NCBI GenBank assembly: GCA_963377175.1
Contig: CAUJNA010003795.1
Span: 31,001 to 95,000 of the forward strand
DNA from: Effrenium voratum
Lineage: Eukaryota; Sar; Dinophyceae; Suessiales; Symbiodiniaceae
Direction: 5' to 3'
Length of the DNA: 64,000 nucleotides
Made by a program: the position numbers and the translations under genes
Shown: positions 8,606 through 16,415 of the stretch, in pieces
Position numbering within the stretch: the stretch's first letter is position 1
Layout of the letters: each line of letters begins with the position of its first letter
Notes under the pieces: generated by a model
Seen by the model: the letters and a program-made list of their open reading frames with translations, nothing else
What the model was told of the DNA's origin: nothing
Database searches by the model: none

Positions 8606-9529
8606 ATGATTAAATCAATTAGTAGATTGAATACAGTAGGACCGGTAAAAGTAGGGTCATTGAAATCACAACTACATTTGAGACCTTCTTATGATGAATT
8701 ATTGAAAGAAACATTAGTAGGAGATGAGAACCGTCCATCAATTGAAAATGTGATAGACAGAAAAGCGACAAGATACAGATTAAACCAATACGGTAGTCAG
8801 TTTGATAATAAGGACGTCTTAGACATTCAAAAGAAGCAAGAACTAGACCGGAGAGGAGAAGTTATGAAAGGAGCAATGTCGGACGATGGTAGTGTAAGAG
8901 CTAAACTTAATGATGAATTGAAACTTGCTGACACACTGAAACAACACCAGTCTTTCATTCAAGAAGGACTAACGGAAGCACAGAAACAGAAAGAAGAACT
9001 TGCAGAAAAATTGAGACTTTGGAGAGAACAACACGAAGAAATGGCAAGCGCTGTTTCAAAGAGTTCATATCCTGCCGGTGTAGAAGTTCATTCAATGGTG
9101 TCCGCTGATGAAATGCCAGAATTAGAACCATTAGAGGAAGGCGAAGAAGAAGATGAACGAGAAGACGACCCAGTTGTTGAAGTAGAATCAAAAGCAGAAG
9201 ACGCTTATGATTACAACGTGTTTAAGAAAAGAGCGTCTGAACTAACACCCGCTTATCTTGCAAGCAGACCAGAAGAGATGAAAGATGTCATGGACAAACT
9301 GAAAGGATTTAAAAAGATTAAAGACAGTGTTCATGAAGAATTCACTGAGTTATATAATGCTTTAATTAATAGCGTTGGTGATTTTATCAAGAAGGAACAC
9401 AGATTGAAATTAGTAAGGTTTTACAATGATAAAGTGTATTACTCAGTTTTCCACCCACGACCTAAGGAAAAAGAAGATAGCCCAACCGTGATGGATGGTT
9501 CATTTAAAGAAATACCAGCGGAAGTTTAA
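8606..9529 (+). CDS. Probable virion or scaffold protein with coiled coil
   Basis: A 307-residue protein. Residues 27-38 read RPSYDELLKETL, closely matching RPTFEEMLKEAM at the start of the next gene. Residues 95-150 form a strong heptad-like coiled coil; residues 170-195 are an acidic low-complexity linker (EEGEEEDEREDD); the C-terminal 100 residues are a helical or mixed domain. The shared motif suggests that both proteins dock on the same partner, for example the capsid. It has no resemblance to an ATPase or protease. Confidence 0.5.
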   Translation: MIKSISRLNTVGPVKVGSLKSQLHLRPSYDELLKETLVGDENRPSIENVIDRKATRYRLNQYGSQFDNKDVLDIQKKQELDRRGEVMKGAMSDDGSVRAKLNDELKLADTLKQHQSFIQEGLTEAQKQKEELAEKLRLWREQHEEMASAVSKSSYPAGVEVHSMVSADEMPELEPLEEGEEEDEREDDPVVEVESKAEDAYDYNVFKKRASELTPAYLASRPEEMKDVMDKLKGFKKIKDSVHEEFTELYNALINSVGDFIKKEHRLKLVRFYNDKVYYSVFHPRPKEKEDSPTVMDGSFKEIPAEV

Positions 9530-9549
9530 TAAAATATATAATATTTAAT

Positions 9550-10425
9550 ATGACTGATAAATATTATGGATTACGCCGACGCCCTACTTTTGAAGAAATG
9601 CTAAAGGAAGCGATGACGCACAGATTAAAAATTGAAATCATCCCCGAAAGACAGGTAATTGACTTGTCAATCAACAATTTAGATTTTGACGATTTTGACC
9701 TTTCAAAATACGATAGGAGACTACGGTTGAATGCTAGGGTTCAAACTGATGAACAAGTTCTTCAACACGAATTGTTCCCTGATATGTTTGATGAAGTAGC
9801 GCCAACATCACAGTTATATGAAAACAACGAGGCAGACGCACAAACAACACGATATATAGCAAAAGATTTTACTGATGAAATTTATAGTAATGCAACTTCA
9901 GGACCAAAAGATGAACCAAAAGATGAACCAAAAGATGAACCAAAAGATGAACCAAAAGATGAACCAAAAGATGAAAAGCAGGAAGATTTACAAAGTCTTC
10001 ATTTAACATCATCATCGTCATCAGCATCAACCGAAAAAGATAAGAAAGAGGAAAGCCGAGAAATAAAATCGTTAAGAAACATATTTGTAGGTGGAGAAGA
10101 CAAGAGCGTATTTGAACTATTCAAACGTGACAAGAAGACATCCACACCATCAGAACAATCAAGGGAACAGGAAGAAGAACAACCGAGGACATCATTCTGG
10201 TCAAGACGACAGGTAGAAGCAAGAAGCAGAAGTCACTCACCAGAAGAAAGAGCAAGAGGTAATCAAATGAACAGAAGACAATTAGAAACAAGAAGCAGGA
10301 GCAACTCACCCCAAGAAATAGCTAGAGGTAGTGAATGGACGAGGGAACAATTGGAAACAAGAAGCAGGAGTAGAAGCCCAGAAAGCACAAATACAAAAAG
10401 TAGCCGAGGCAAGAAGAAAAAATAA
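9550..10425 (+). CDS. Low-complexity protein with PKDE and RS repeats
   Basis: A 291-residue protein. Residues 11-22 (RPTFEEMLKEAM) match a motif in the upstream protein. Six perfect PKDE repeats follow (9904-9975, 12-bp unit), then a Ser-rich run. The C-terminal part has three copies of a 23-residue repeat with an RSRSxSP core (about 10,203-10,390), ending in a Lys/Arg tail. The RS/SP repeats resemble phosphorylatable basic segments of SR proteins or of nucleic-acid-binding virion proteins. This suggests a genome-condensing or RNA-binding role, which is inference. Repeat number may vary between copies. Confidence 0.5.
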   Translation: MTDKYYGLRRRPTFEEMLKEAMTHRLKIEIIPERQVIDLSINNLDFDDFDLSKYDRRLRLNARVQTDEQVLQHELFPDMFDEVAPTSQLYENNEADAQTTRYIAKDFTDEIYSNATSGPKDEPKDEPKDEPKDEPKDEPKDEKQEDLQSLHLTSSSSSASTEKDKKEESREIKSLRNIFVGGEDKSVFELFKRDKKTSTPSEQSREQEEEQPRTSFWSRRQVEARSRSHSPEERARGNQMNRRQLETRSRSNSPQEIARGSEWTREQLETRSRSRSPESTNTKSSRGKKKK

Positions 10426-10457
10426 AAACTACTTAAAGACAAAACGCCCTAATATAG
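10425..10457 (+). promoter_or_regulatory. Shared upstream element, copy 1
   Basis: AAAACTACTTAAAGA, then a CCCTAATATAG box 5 bp before the ATG at 10,462. The same arrangement stands before the genes at 10,934 and 15,147 and, in weaker form, 15,787. It is therefore a likely promoter class, distinct from the TATATAATG boxes of the capsid-side genes. Confidence 0.55.
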
Positions 10458-10461
10458 TAAA

Positions 10462-10785
10462 ATGACCGGAATTTTTATTAACGGTAATAGTAAACAGAGA
10501 ATAACTAATGATGACTTTGATATGATGGTTGAACTGATGAAAGCAGAAAACGACTTAGTCTTACAGATGATAAGCGAACAGAACCAGACTTCGAGCGATG
10601 GAAATGAGCAACCCGTGAGATGGAGGGACGACCAGAAGAACTACCACCAGAATTACTACAACAATAACCTAAAACAGTCTTACACTTGCGAGGACTGTGG
10701 AAGGACGATATCAAGCAAATCAAACTTATCTAAACACAAGAAATCTAAAATTTGTTCGCAAGCTTCGCGACAATGCACATTATGA
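10462..10785 (+). CDS. Zinc-finger protein (C-x2-C...H...C)
   Basis: A 107-residue protein with a finger at residues 76-98 (C76, C79, H92, C98; CEDCGRTISSKSNLSKH). It resembles a C2H2 finger whose last His is replaced by Cys. The N-terminal half is helical and Asn/Asp-rich. It is expressed from the shared AAAACTACTTAAAGA element, like the gene before the polymerase, so it probably belongs to the replication or early class. DNA binding is likely by family. Confidence 0.55.
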   Translation: MTGIFINGNSKQRITNDDFDMMVELMKAENDLVLQMISEQNQTSSDGNEQPVRWRDDQKNYHQNYYNNNLKQSYTCEDCGRTISSKSNLSKHKKSKICSQASRQCTL

Positions 10786-10885
10786 AAAAATAATAATCAT
10801 TCATCTTATTAAAAACACATAATGAGATTAATGCGTTCATTCTCAACCCGAAACCCATTTTCTCCAACAGTCAACCCCAGCCCGA

Positions 10886-10924
10886 AAAACTACTTAAAGA
10901 GAAAATACCTTATATTATATAGAG
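10886..10924 (+). promoter_or_regulatory. Shared upstream element, copy 2
   Basis: AAAACTACTTAAAGAGAAA followed by CCTTATATTATATAGAG, ending 9 bp before the ATG at 10,934. It agrees base for base with copies 1 and 3 over ACTACTTAAAGA. It probably drives the short ORF and the polymerase behind it. Confidence 0.6.
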
Positions 10925-10933
10925 TATAGTTTT

Positions 10934-11245
10934 ATGGTTACCATGTCAGAAAATAAAATCATAGATTTCATTTTAAACAGCCAACAAGGCGAACTAATAC
11001 AAAAAGAAGGGAGGCAAACACAAAAACTCAAAATAGGTGATAAGACCTACAGTTATGATAAGAACAAACCAGTTTCAAACGTATTGAACACGAAACTAAA
11101 GGAAGTGGCAAGGAGTGATGGATATAGAAAGCATGGTCTTTTAATGAAAGGTGCTAATTATCTAAAACTAACGAGAGGCAGACCCTTACAGGATTATGTC
11201 AAGCGTTTCAAGTCCAAAATCACAGACGAGCAACAAGCGATATAA
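10934..11245 (+). CDS. Small hypothetical protein upstream of the polymerase
   Basis: A 103-residue basic protein, with an alternative ATG at codon 4. Its C-terminal part contains KGANYLKLTRGRPLQDYV, which looks like KGLSYLKYQKQRLAEFL at the start of the polymerase frame directly downstream. The two ORFs are in different frames and nearly touch. This may be an independent small replication protein, or the N-terminal part of the polymerase separated by a frameshift or programmed frameshift. No terminal protein or SAP domain could be recognised with certainty. Confidence 0.45.
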   Translation: MVTMSENKIIDFILNSQQGELIQKEGRQTQKLKIGDKTYSYDKNKPVSNVLNTKLKEVARSDGYRKHGLLMKGANYLKLTRGRPLQDYVKRFKSKITDEQQAI

Positions 11246-11256
11246 GATTAAAGGGG

Positions 11257-14200
11257 TTGAAAGGTTTATCCTACTTAAAATACCAGAAGCAACGACTGGC
11301 CGAATTCCTGAACAGAAACCCGAACATGAAAATAATCGTTGAAACCGATTTATCATTCAAAAATCCCGACAACGAACTTATTCAAAGGCGGTTAAGAAGC
11401 AGAAGATACAATATTCATAATCCCGACGAGTTGAACACCGTCTTAAACAACATTGGCCACGACATTGAGACACAAATTGAAATAACCGAATACATTCAGT
11501 CGGGATTGGTTCTTGGGCAAGTTGAAAAGTTAGTCATCAGTTATGATAGGTACAATCCTACCCGTGGTTCATCCTTTATTCCATTGCCCGACTGGGTGGC
11601 AAACAAAAAGGCTTGTATTAATATTAAAAATGAGGATGACTTATGTTTTAAATATTCTGTTCAATGTGGATTTTATGAGTTATTCAAAAAAGACCATCCC
11701 TGCGAGATGTATCATTATAAGAAATATGTAGATGACAAATTTATCAAATGGGACGGAATAGACTTTCCAGTAGGTAATGATGAGATTGAACTATTTGAAG
11801 AACAGAACAAACACATAACGGTCAATGTTTATTACATAAACCCCGATACGAATAGTAAAACTATTTTATTATACAAAAGAAGCAACAACCCACAAGCACA
11901 ACACAAAATCGATTTGATTAAATTGAATGATGATGTTAAATCCCATTACGCTTATATCAAAAATTATGATAAGTTAATGAGTAGTCAGACTAACAAGATG
12001 AAGGCGAAGAAGTATCACTGTAGAACCTGCTCACATGGTTTTCAATCAGAAGAATTATTGAAACAACACGAAGAACAGGGATGTCTAGCAGTTGAGGGAC
12101 AAAAAATAGAAATGCCAAAAGCAGGTGAAACAATAGCATTCAAAAACCATTTCAAGAAACTTAAAGCTCCATTCGTAATCTATGCCGACTTTGAATGTTT
12201 AACTGTACCAATTGATGTTAAAAGCAAATCGGCAAAAGCTAAAACTACATCATATCAAAATCACCGTCCCTGTGGTTTTATGATTAATGTAGTCAATGCT
12301 ATAACCGGAAGTAGTGAGCCTTACTTATACAGAGGTGAAGATTGTATGGATAATTTTGTTGAAAAAATCAATGAAGTCAGAGAAGATATTATTAGTAGGA
12401 TGAAGGAAGTAAAAGAGATAATCATGACTGAAAAGGACAAGGAAGATTTTGAAAATGCTACTACTTGCTTTATCTGTGGAAATGATTTTAAACCTGAGGA
12501 CAAGAAGGTTCGAGACGCCTCGCCAGAGGCTCACGAGACTTCCCTTCCTTCAAGAAGGAAGGTTCGTGACCATTGTCACTTTACTGGAGCTTACAGAGGA
12601 TGCGCCCACGAGGACTGCAATCTACGATTTAGTATGAGATATTATAAAATCCCTGTGTTTCTTCATAATCTTAAAAACTACGATGCCCACTTAATCATCA
12701 ACAAGGCTCACGAAATGAACAAGAATTCTAAAATAGAATGTATCGCTCAGAACAGCGAAAAGTTTATAACCTTTGGTTTTAAAAATCTTTGTTTCAAGGA
12801 CAGTTTCAGTTTCTTATCGTCTTCGTTGGATAAGTTGGTCAGGTTGAGTAAATATGAGGATGATAAAAAGCGTGAGAATTGGAAGAACAATTTCAGATAC
12901 AGCGTTAGAAACCCGTATGTTAAAACCGATGAAGATTTGGATTTATTGACTGATAAGGGTATTTATCCCTATGACTACTTTGATGATTTTGAAAGATTTA
13001 AGGAAAGGGCTTTACCATCGAAAGAAGCGTTTTACAGTAAATTGAGTGAAGAACATGTAAGCGATAAAGATTATGAAAGGGCACTGAAAGTATGGAAGCA
13101 CTTCGGGATTAGAACACTCGGGCAGTATCACGACTTGTATTTAAGAACTGATGTTTTACTACTGACCGATGTATTTGAAAACTTTAGAGACTTGTGTATG
13201 GAATACTACGGTTTAGACCCCGCTCATTATTACACATTGCCAAATTTCGCATGGGACGCGATGCTTCTAAAAACTGGTGTTGAAATAGAACAATTGCATG
13301 ACCAAGAAAGGTTTGAGATGGTTGAAAAGGGAATGAGAGGTGGTATGTGTCAGGTAAGTCATAAATTAGCAGTGGCAAATAATAAGTATATGGGGGAAGC
13401 ATATGATGAGAACAAGCCATCAAATTATATTAGTTACTTGGATGCTAATAACTTGTATGGTTTGGCAATGTCCCAGAAGTTACCGCTAAAAAATATCCAG
13501 TGGGCAAAGAAAACTCCCATTGTTGAAAAATGGAATGAAAACGATGAGTTCGGTTATATTATGGAAGTTGATTTGGAATATCCCGAAACATTGCACGACT
13601 TCCACTCTGACTATCCACTAGCACCTGAAATAATGAATGTAAATGTGAATATGCTTTCCGATTATCAAAAGCAAGTCTTCAAAATATATTATGATGGAAA
13701 AACCCCGAAGGACGAGAAAACAAGTAAGTTAATATTAAATCTAAAGGATAAAGAAAAATATGTGGTTCATATCAAGACTTTACAGTATTATTTGAAAATG
13801 GGAATGAAAATGACCAAAGTCCATAGGATAATCAAATTTCAACAAAGGGCGTGGTTGAAACCGTGGATTGACTTTAACACTGGTAAAAGGAAAGAAGCGA
13901 AAAGCGATTTTGAGAAAGATTTATTTAAATTAATGAATAACGCGGTGTACGGAAAAACTATGGAAGACAAGCGAAATCATATGGACTTTGAATTAGTTGA
14001 TAATGAGGTAAGATATGAAAAATGTGTGAATAATCCAACATTCAAAAACAGATTTATTATAAATGAAAATCTGGTAGGAGTTGAAAAAACTAAAGCGAAA
14101 CTGAAATTGGATAAACCCATTTTCTTAGGAATGAGCATTTTAGATTTAAGCAAATTACATATGTATAAGTTTTACTATGATGTATTGAAAAAGAAGTATA

Positions 14201-14700
14201 ATGAAAACATCAAATTGATATATACTGATACTGACAGTTATGTAATTCAAACAATGGCTGATGATGTCTATAAGGATTTCAATGATATAAAGCAACACAT
14301 GGATTTTAGCGACTATCCTGTTGAGCATCCATGTCATGACAAAACTAATAAAAAGGTCTTAGGAATGTACAAAGATGAAGTCAATGGAAAAATCTTTACT
14401 AAATTCATCGGATTGAAACCTAAATCTTATGCCTTCACAATTCATGGTGAGGTTGATGAACATAAGAAATCAAAAGGTGTAGTGAAACACAAAGTGAAAA
14501 AAGAACTGTCGTATCAGAACTACCACGAAGCATTATATCAAAACAAAAAGCACGAAATCACATATAATTTTATTAGGAGTCGCAACCATCAATTATTTTC
14601 AATGTCTCAAGTCAAGCAATCTCTCAGTAATTATGCAAATAAAAGGTTTTATATTGATGCTTTCAATTCATTACCATATGGGCATTATTCCATAAAATAA
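11257..14700 (+). CDS. polB: Protein-primed family B DNA polymerase with His-Me nuclease insert
   Basis: 1,147 codons from a TTG; the first ATG is at 11,326, and the frame is open upstream without an ATG, so the start is unsettled. In order: the N-terminal segment typical of this family (IPLPDW..NKKACINIKNEDD, near residue 115); a C2HC finger (C255, C258, H271, C276); exonuclease I DFE (D311, E313); a Cys/His nuclease-like insert (C404, C407, then RDHCHFTGAYRG) typical of Polinton/adintovirus-like polymerases; exonuclease II HNLKNYD (D476); exonuclease III near D632; motif A LDANNLYG (D729); motif B K891...NAVYG; motif C YTDTDS (D991, D993). All catalytic residues are present, so the enzyme may be active. 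It would copy a linear genome from a protein primer. An 18-codon hairpin-rich insert interrupts the nuclease part. Confidence 0.93.
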   Translation: MKGLSYLKYQKQRLAEFLNRNPNMKIIVETDLSFKNPDNELIQRRLRSRRYNIHNPDELNTVLNNIGHDIETQIEITEYIQSGLVLGQVEKLVISYDRYNPTRGSSFIPLPDWVANKKACINIKNEDDLCFKYSVQCGFYELFKKDHPCEMYHYKKYVDDKFIKWDGIDFPVGNDEIELFEEQNKHITVNVYYINPDTNSKTILLYKRSNNPQAQHKIDLIKLNDDVKSHYAYIKNYDKLMSSQTNKMKAKKYHCRTCSHGFQSEELLKQHEEQGCLAVEGQKIEMPKAGETIAFKNHFKKLKAPFVIYADFECLTVPIDVKSKSAKAKTTSYQNHRPCGFMINVVNAITGSSEPYLYRGEDCMDNFVEKINEVREDIISRMKEVKEIIMTEKDKEDFENATTCFICGNDFKPEDKKVRDASPEAHETSLPSRRKVRDHCHFTGAYRGCAHEDCNLRFSMRYYKIPVFLHNLKNYDAHLIINKAHEMNKNSKIECIAQNSEKFITFGFKNLCFKDSFSFLSSSLDKLVRLSKYEDDKKRENWKNNFRYSVRNPYVKTDEDLDLLTDKGIYPYDYFDDFERFKERALPSKEAFYSKLSEEHVSDKDYERALKVWKHFGIRTLGQYHDLYLRTDVLLLTDVFENFRDLCMEYYGLDPAHYYTLPNFAWDAMLLKTGVEIEQLHDQERFEMVEKGMRGGMCQVSHKLAVANNKYMGEAYDENKPSNYISYLDANNLYGLAMSQKLPLKNIQWAKKTPIVEKWNENDEFGYIMEVDLEYPETLHDFHSDYPLAPEIMNVNVNMLSDYQKQVFKIYYDGKTPKDEKTSKLILNLKDKEKYVVHIKTLQYYLKMGMKMTKVHRIIKFQQRAWLKPWIDFNTGKRKEAKSDFEKDLFKLMNNAVYGKTMEDKRNHMDFELVDNEVRYEKCVNNPTFKNRFIINENLVGVEKTKAKLKLDKPIFLGMSILDLSKLHMYKFYYDVLKKKYNENIKLIYTDTDSYVIQTMADDVYKDFNDIKQHMDFSDYPVEHPCHDKTNKKVLGMYKDEVNGKIFTKFIGLKPKSYAFTIHGEVDEHKKSKGVVKHKVKKELSYQNYHEALYQNKKHEITYNFIRSRNHQLFSMSQVKQSLSNYANKRFYIDAFNSLPYGHYSIK
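12517..12570 (+). repeat. In-frame double-hairpin insert in the polymerase gene
   Basis: A 54-bp (18-codon) segment bounded by the near-identical 12-mers AAGGTTCGAGAC (12,505) and AAGGTTCGTGAC (12,559). It contains GCCTC-GCCA-GAGGC at 12,517-12,530 and a perfect 9-bp stem with a 2-nt loop at 12,543-12,562 (CCTTCCTTCAAGAAGGAAGG). It is more GC-rich than the surrounding gene. The family pattern would read KVRDHCH without it. It looks like a small palindromic element that inserted in frame. Confidence 0.6.
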
Positions 14701-14722
14701 TTATCTAAATAGTTCTAATAAT

Positions 14723-14887
14723 ATGAAATTATTAGAATTATTTTCAGGGACAGGTTCGGTTGGACGGAGTGTTCCGTCATGGTTTATTGTGGTATTGCAC
14801 AATACACTTTACGGTATTGAAACGGTCAAATGCATGGTTTTGCAATACAGAAACGCGTGTTCTGCAATACGGAAACTCCAAGATTGA
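14723..14887 (+). pseudogene. Truncated C5-cytosine DNA methyltransferase start
   Basis: Fifty-four codons begin MKLLELFSGTGSVG, the motif I (SAM-binding FxGxG) opening of C5-type DNA methyltransferases. Homology ends after about 14-16 residues, and the frame then runs into GC-richer sequence full of GTATTGC/GCAATAC motifs before a stop. No motif IV (PC) or later motif follows. The gene therefore seems to have been cut after its first codons by insertion or recombination. It lies 22 bp after the polymerase stop, in the same direction. Confidence 0.6.
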
Positions 14888-15035
14888 AATAAACACCTCG
14901 GACAATTACATTCGCTACTAAATGTGTCTTATTGCGGTATTGCGCAATAAGCGCGCATTGGTCTGCAATACAGAACGTTCTCGATTGTAAAAAGGCGGAG
15001 CAATACCACAACATGAGGGAAGCAATACAGCGGGT
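14785..15035 (+). repeat. Cluster of GTATTGC/GCAATAC inverted heptamers
   Basis: About seven copies of GCAATAC or its complement GTATTGC lie in 250 bp, several as short palindromes (GTATTGCACAATAC; GGTATTGCGCAATAAGCGC). Two copies flank an ACGCGT core. The stretch is GC-richer than the viral genes around it and begins inside the truncated methyltransferase frame. It could be a small insertion, an iteron-like binding array, or a replication-related site; there is no gene in it. Confidence 0.5.
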
Positions 15036-15104
15036 GTCAAAACCACCTAGGAAGACATCCGAAGGTTGCCAAAACCCAGACCAGCCGACCAGCAACCCCT
15101 AGCC

Positions 15105-15140
15105 AAAACTACTTAAAGAAATATTACCTTATATATTAAG
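15105..15140 (+). promoter_or_regulatory. Shared upstream element, copy 3
   Basis: AAAACTACTTAAAGAAATATT followed by CCTTATATATTAAG; the ATG of the next gene is at 15,147. Same layout as copies 1 and 2. Confidence 0.6.
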
Positions 15141-15146
15141 AGGAAA

Positions 15147-15476
15147 ATGAACGGTGATAAAATCAATAATTATATCAATAAAAAATGCTATGATTGTTGT
15201 CACTTCAAAAAAGAAAATATGGAATTGTATAAATTGAACTTACCTAATGAAATAGTGAATAATATTATTAATTATTCAATGGATGAAGAAGATTTATGTA
15301 AAATTTGTAGAAATTGGAGATATTATCAAGAATTAATCAGATGTCTGTTGGGAATAAAAAGAATTCGACATAGAAATGTAGAAGATGATATTTTAATATT
15401 TCTAACTGTAAATAAAATACCACCTTATGATTATGTTAAACAGTTTCTTAAAATTAGTAAGAAAAATATGAAATGA
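15147..15476 (+). CDS. Hypothetical viral protein with F-box-like segment
   Basis: A 109-residue protein. Residues about 3-20 contain Cys/His residues (CYDCCHFKK), and residues about 27-45 read LNLPNEIVNNIINYSM, an F-box-like LPxEI opening. Its stop codon overlaps the ATG of the next ORF (ATGA at 15,473-15,476). The two may be translationally coupled, or the pair may be one gene split by a frameshift. A substrate-adaptor role is a guess. Confidence 0.5.
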   Translation: MNGDKINNYINKKCYDCCHFKKENMELYKLNLPNEIVNNIINYSMDEEDLCKICRNWRYYQELIRCLLGIKRIRHRNVEDDILIFLTVNKIPPYDYVKQFLKISKKNMK

Positions 15477-15670
15477 TGGATGATATATTATGGTTGTTGT
15501 GTTATAGTCAAGGTAAAGGAGAAGATGTTAAAGAAAATATCAAATTATTTATTGAAAGTAAAAAGTTTAATGTTCAGAATACAGTGAGAGATGTTAATAT
15601 TATTTTTAAAATGATGTATGAAAGAAGTAAGACAAACCAATTAGATTATTATCCTGAACTGAAATTATAA
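15473..15670 (+). CDS. Hypothetical protein overlapping the previous ORF
   Basis: A 65-residue helical protein starting in the ATGA overlap with the ORF before it. Leu/Asn/Lys-rich pattern such as LFIESKKFNVQNTVRD recalls degenerate ankyrin-like repeats of large DNA viruses, but a repeat cannot be proved. It may be the C-terminal half of a single older protein. Confidence 0.4.
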   Translation: MMDDILWLLCYSQGKGEDVKENIKLFIESKKFNVQNTVRDVNIIFKMMYERSKTNQLDYYPELKL

Positions 15671-15744
15671 TCATAATATAATAATAACATGTAAAATCTT
15701 ATATGTTATAATTATACTGAACTTTTAACCTATAACACCCCCTT

Positions 15745-15783
15745 AAACTTATCTAAAGAAATAACCCCTTAAACATATAGAGA
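15745..15783 (+). promoter_or_regulatory. Shared upstream element, weak copy 4
   Basis: AAACTTATCTAAAGAAATAA followed by CCCCTTAAACATATAGAG, a degenerate version of the element seen at 10,425, 10,886 and 15,105; the ATG is at 15,787. Confidence 0.45.
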
Positions 15784-15786
15784 CCA

Positions 15787-16287
15787 ATGACAGACAAAAA
15801 GCAATGTTCCAAATGTAAAGTCTTTCAATTGTTAGAAAAGTTCAACGAAGGAAGAAAACAATGTAATGTATGCTTGGAGAGCAAACGGCGGTATAGAGAA
15901 GCACACAAAGAACAAATACAGCAAAAGTCAAAGGAGTATTACGAAAACAACAAAGAACAAATAGCAGACAAGAATAAGACATATAGAGAGAATAACAAAG
16001 ACGCTATACTAGAAAAGAAAAAGAATTATCGTGAAAACCATAAAGACGAATTAAAACAAAAAGCAAAAGAATATAGAGAAAAGAACAAAGAAGACATAAA
16101 TGAAAAACAGAAAGACTATAACCAATTGAAAGTAGAATGTCCTTTATGTAAATGTATGGTAGGAAAATACAAAATGAAAAAACACCAACAAACAAGTAAG
16201 CACCAACTAAGAGTGAAAGGTCAAGAAAACAATAACGATACTGTGAGAGATTACATGGAAACAACAAGTGACTTTGAACAAGAATAG
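15787..16287 (+). CDS. Zinc-ribbon/helical repeat protein with C2H2 finger
   Basis: A 166-residue protein. A four-Cys site at the N-terminus (C7, C10, C26, C29) is followed by tandem charged repeats of about 14 residues, (Y)RENNKDxIxEKxK, at residues 37-112. A C2H2 finger closes it (C118, C121, H133, H139). The same architecture, a Cys4 knuckle plus YxENNKExI repeats, is common in giant viruses and PLVs, where some members are tied to HNH-like nucleases. It is the last intact viral gene in the window. Confidence 0.65.
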   Translation: MTDKKQCSKCKVFQLLEKFNEGRKQCNVCLESKRRYREAHKEQIQQKSKEYYENNKEQIADKNKTYRENNKDAILEKKKNYRENHKDELKQKAKEYREKNKEDINEKQKDYNQLKVECPLCKCMVGKYKMKKHQQTSKHQLRVKGQENNNDTVRDYMETTSDFEQE

Positions 16288-16324
16288 GAATAAACAAATG
16301 AACCACCAACACCCCAGAACTTAA

Positions 16325-16415
16325 TAACTACTAAAAGGGCTAACTCTTTCAAATGGAAAAAATGTCGGCCCCCAGAAAATCCACCCCTAACACCCTACAA
16401 CAAAATATAGGATGA
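16325..16415 (+). pseudogene. Truncated last viral ORF with promoter remnant
   Basis: AACTACTAAAAGGGC, a degenerate copy of the viral upstream element, precedes an ATG at 16,353 that opens only 20 codons (MEKMSAPRKSTPNTLQQNIG) before TGA at 16,413-16,415. Viral AT-rich composition fades here, so the right end of the integrated virus is probably within this stretch. Confidence 0.4.
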
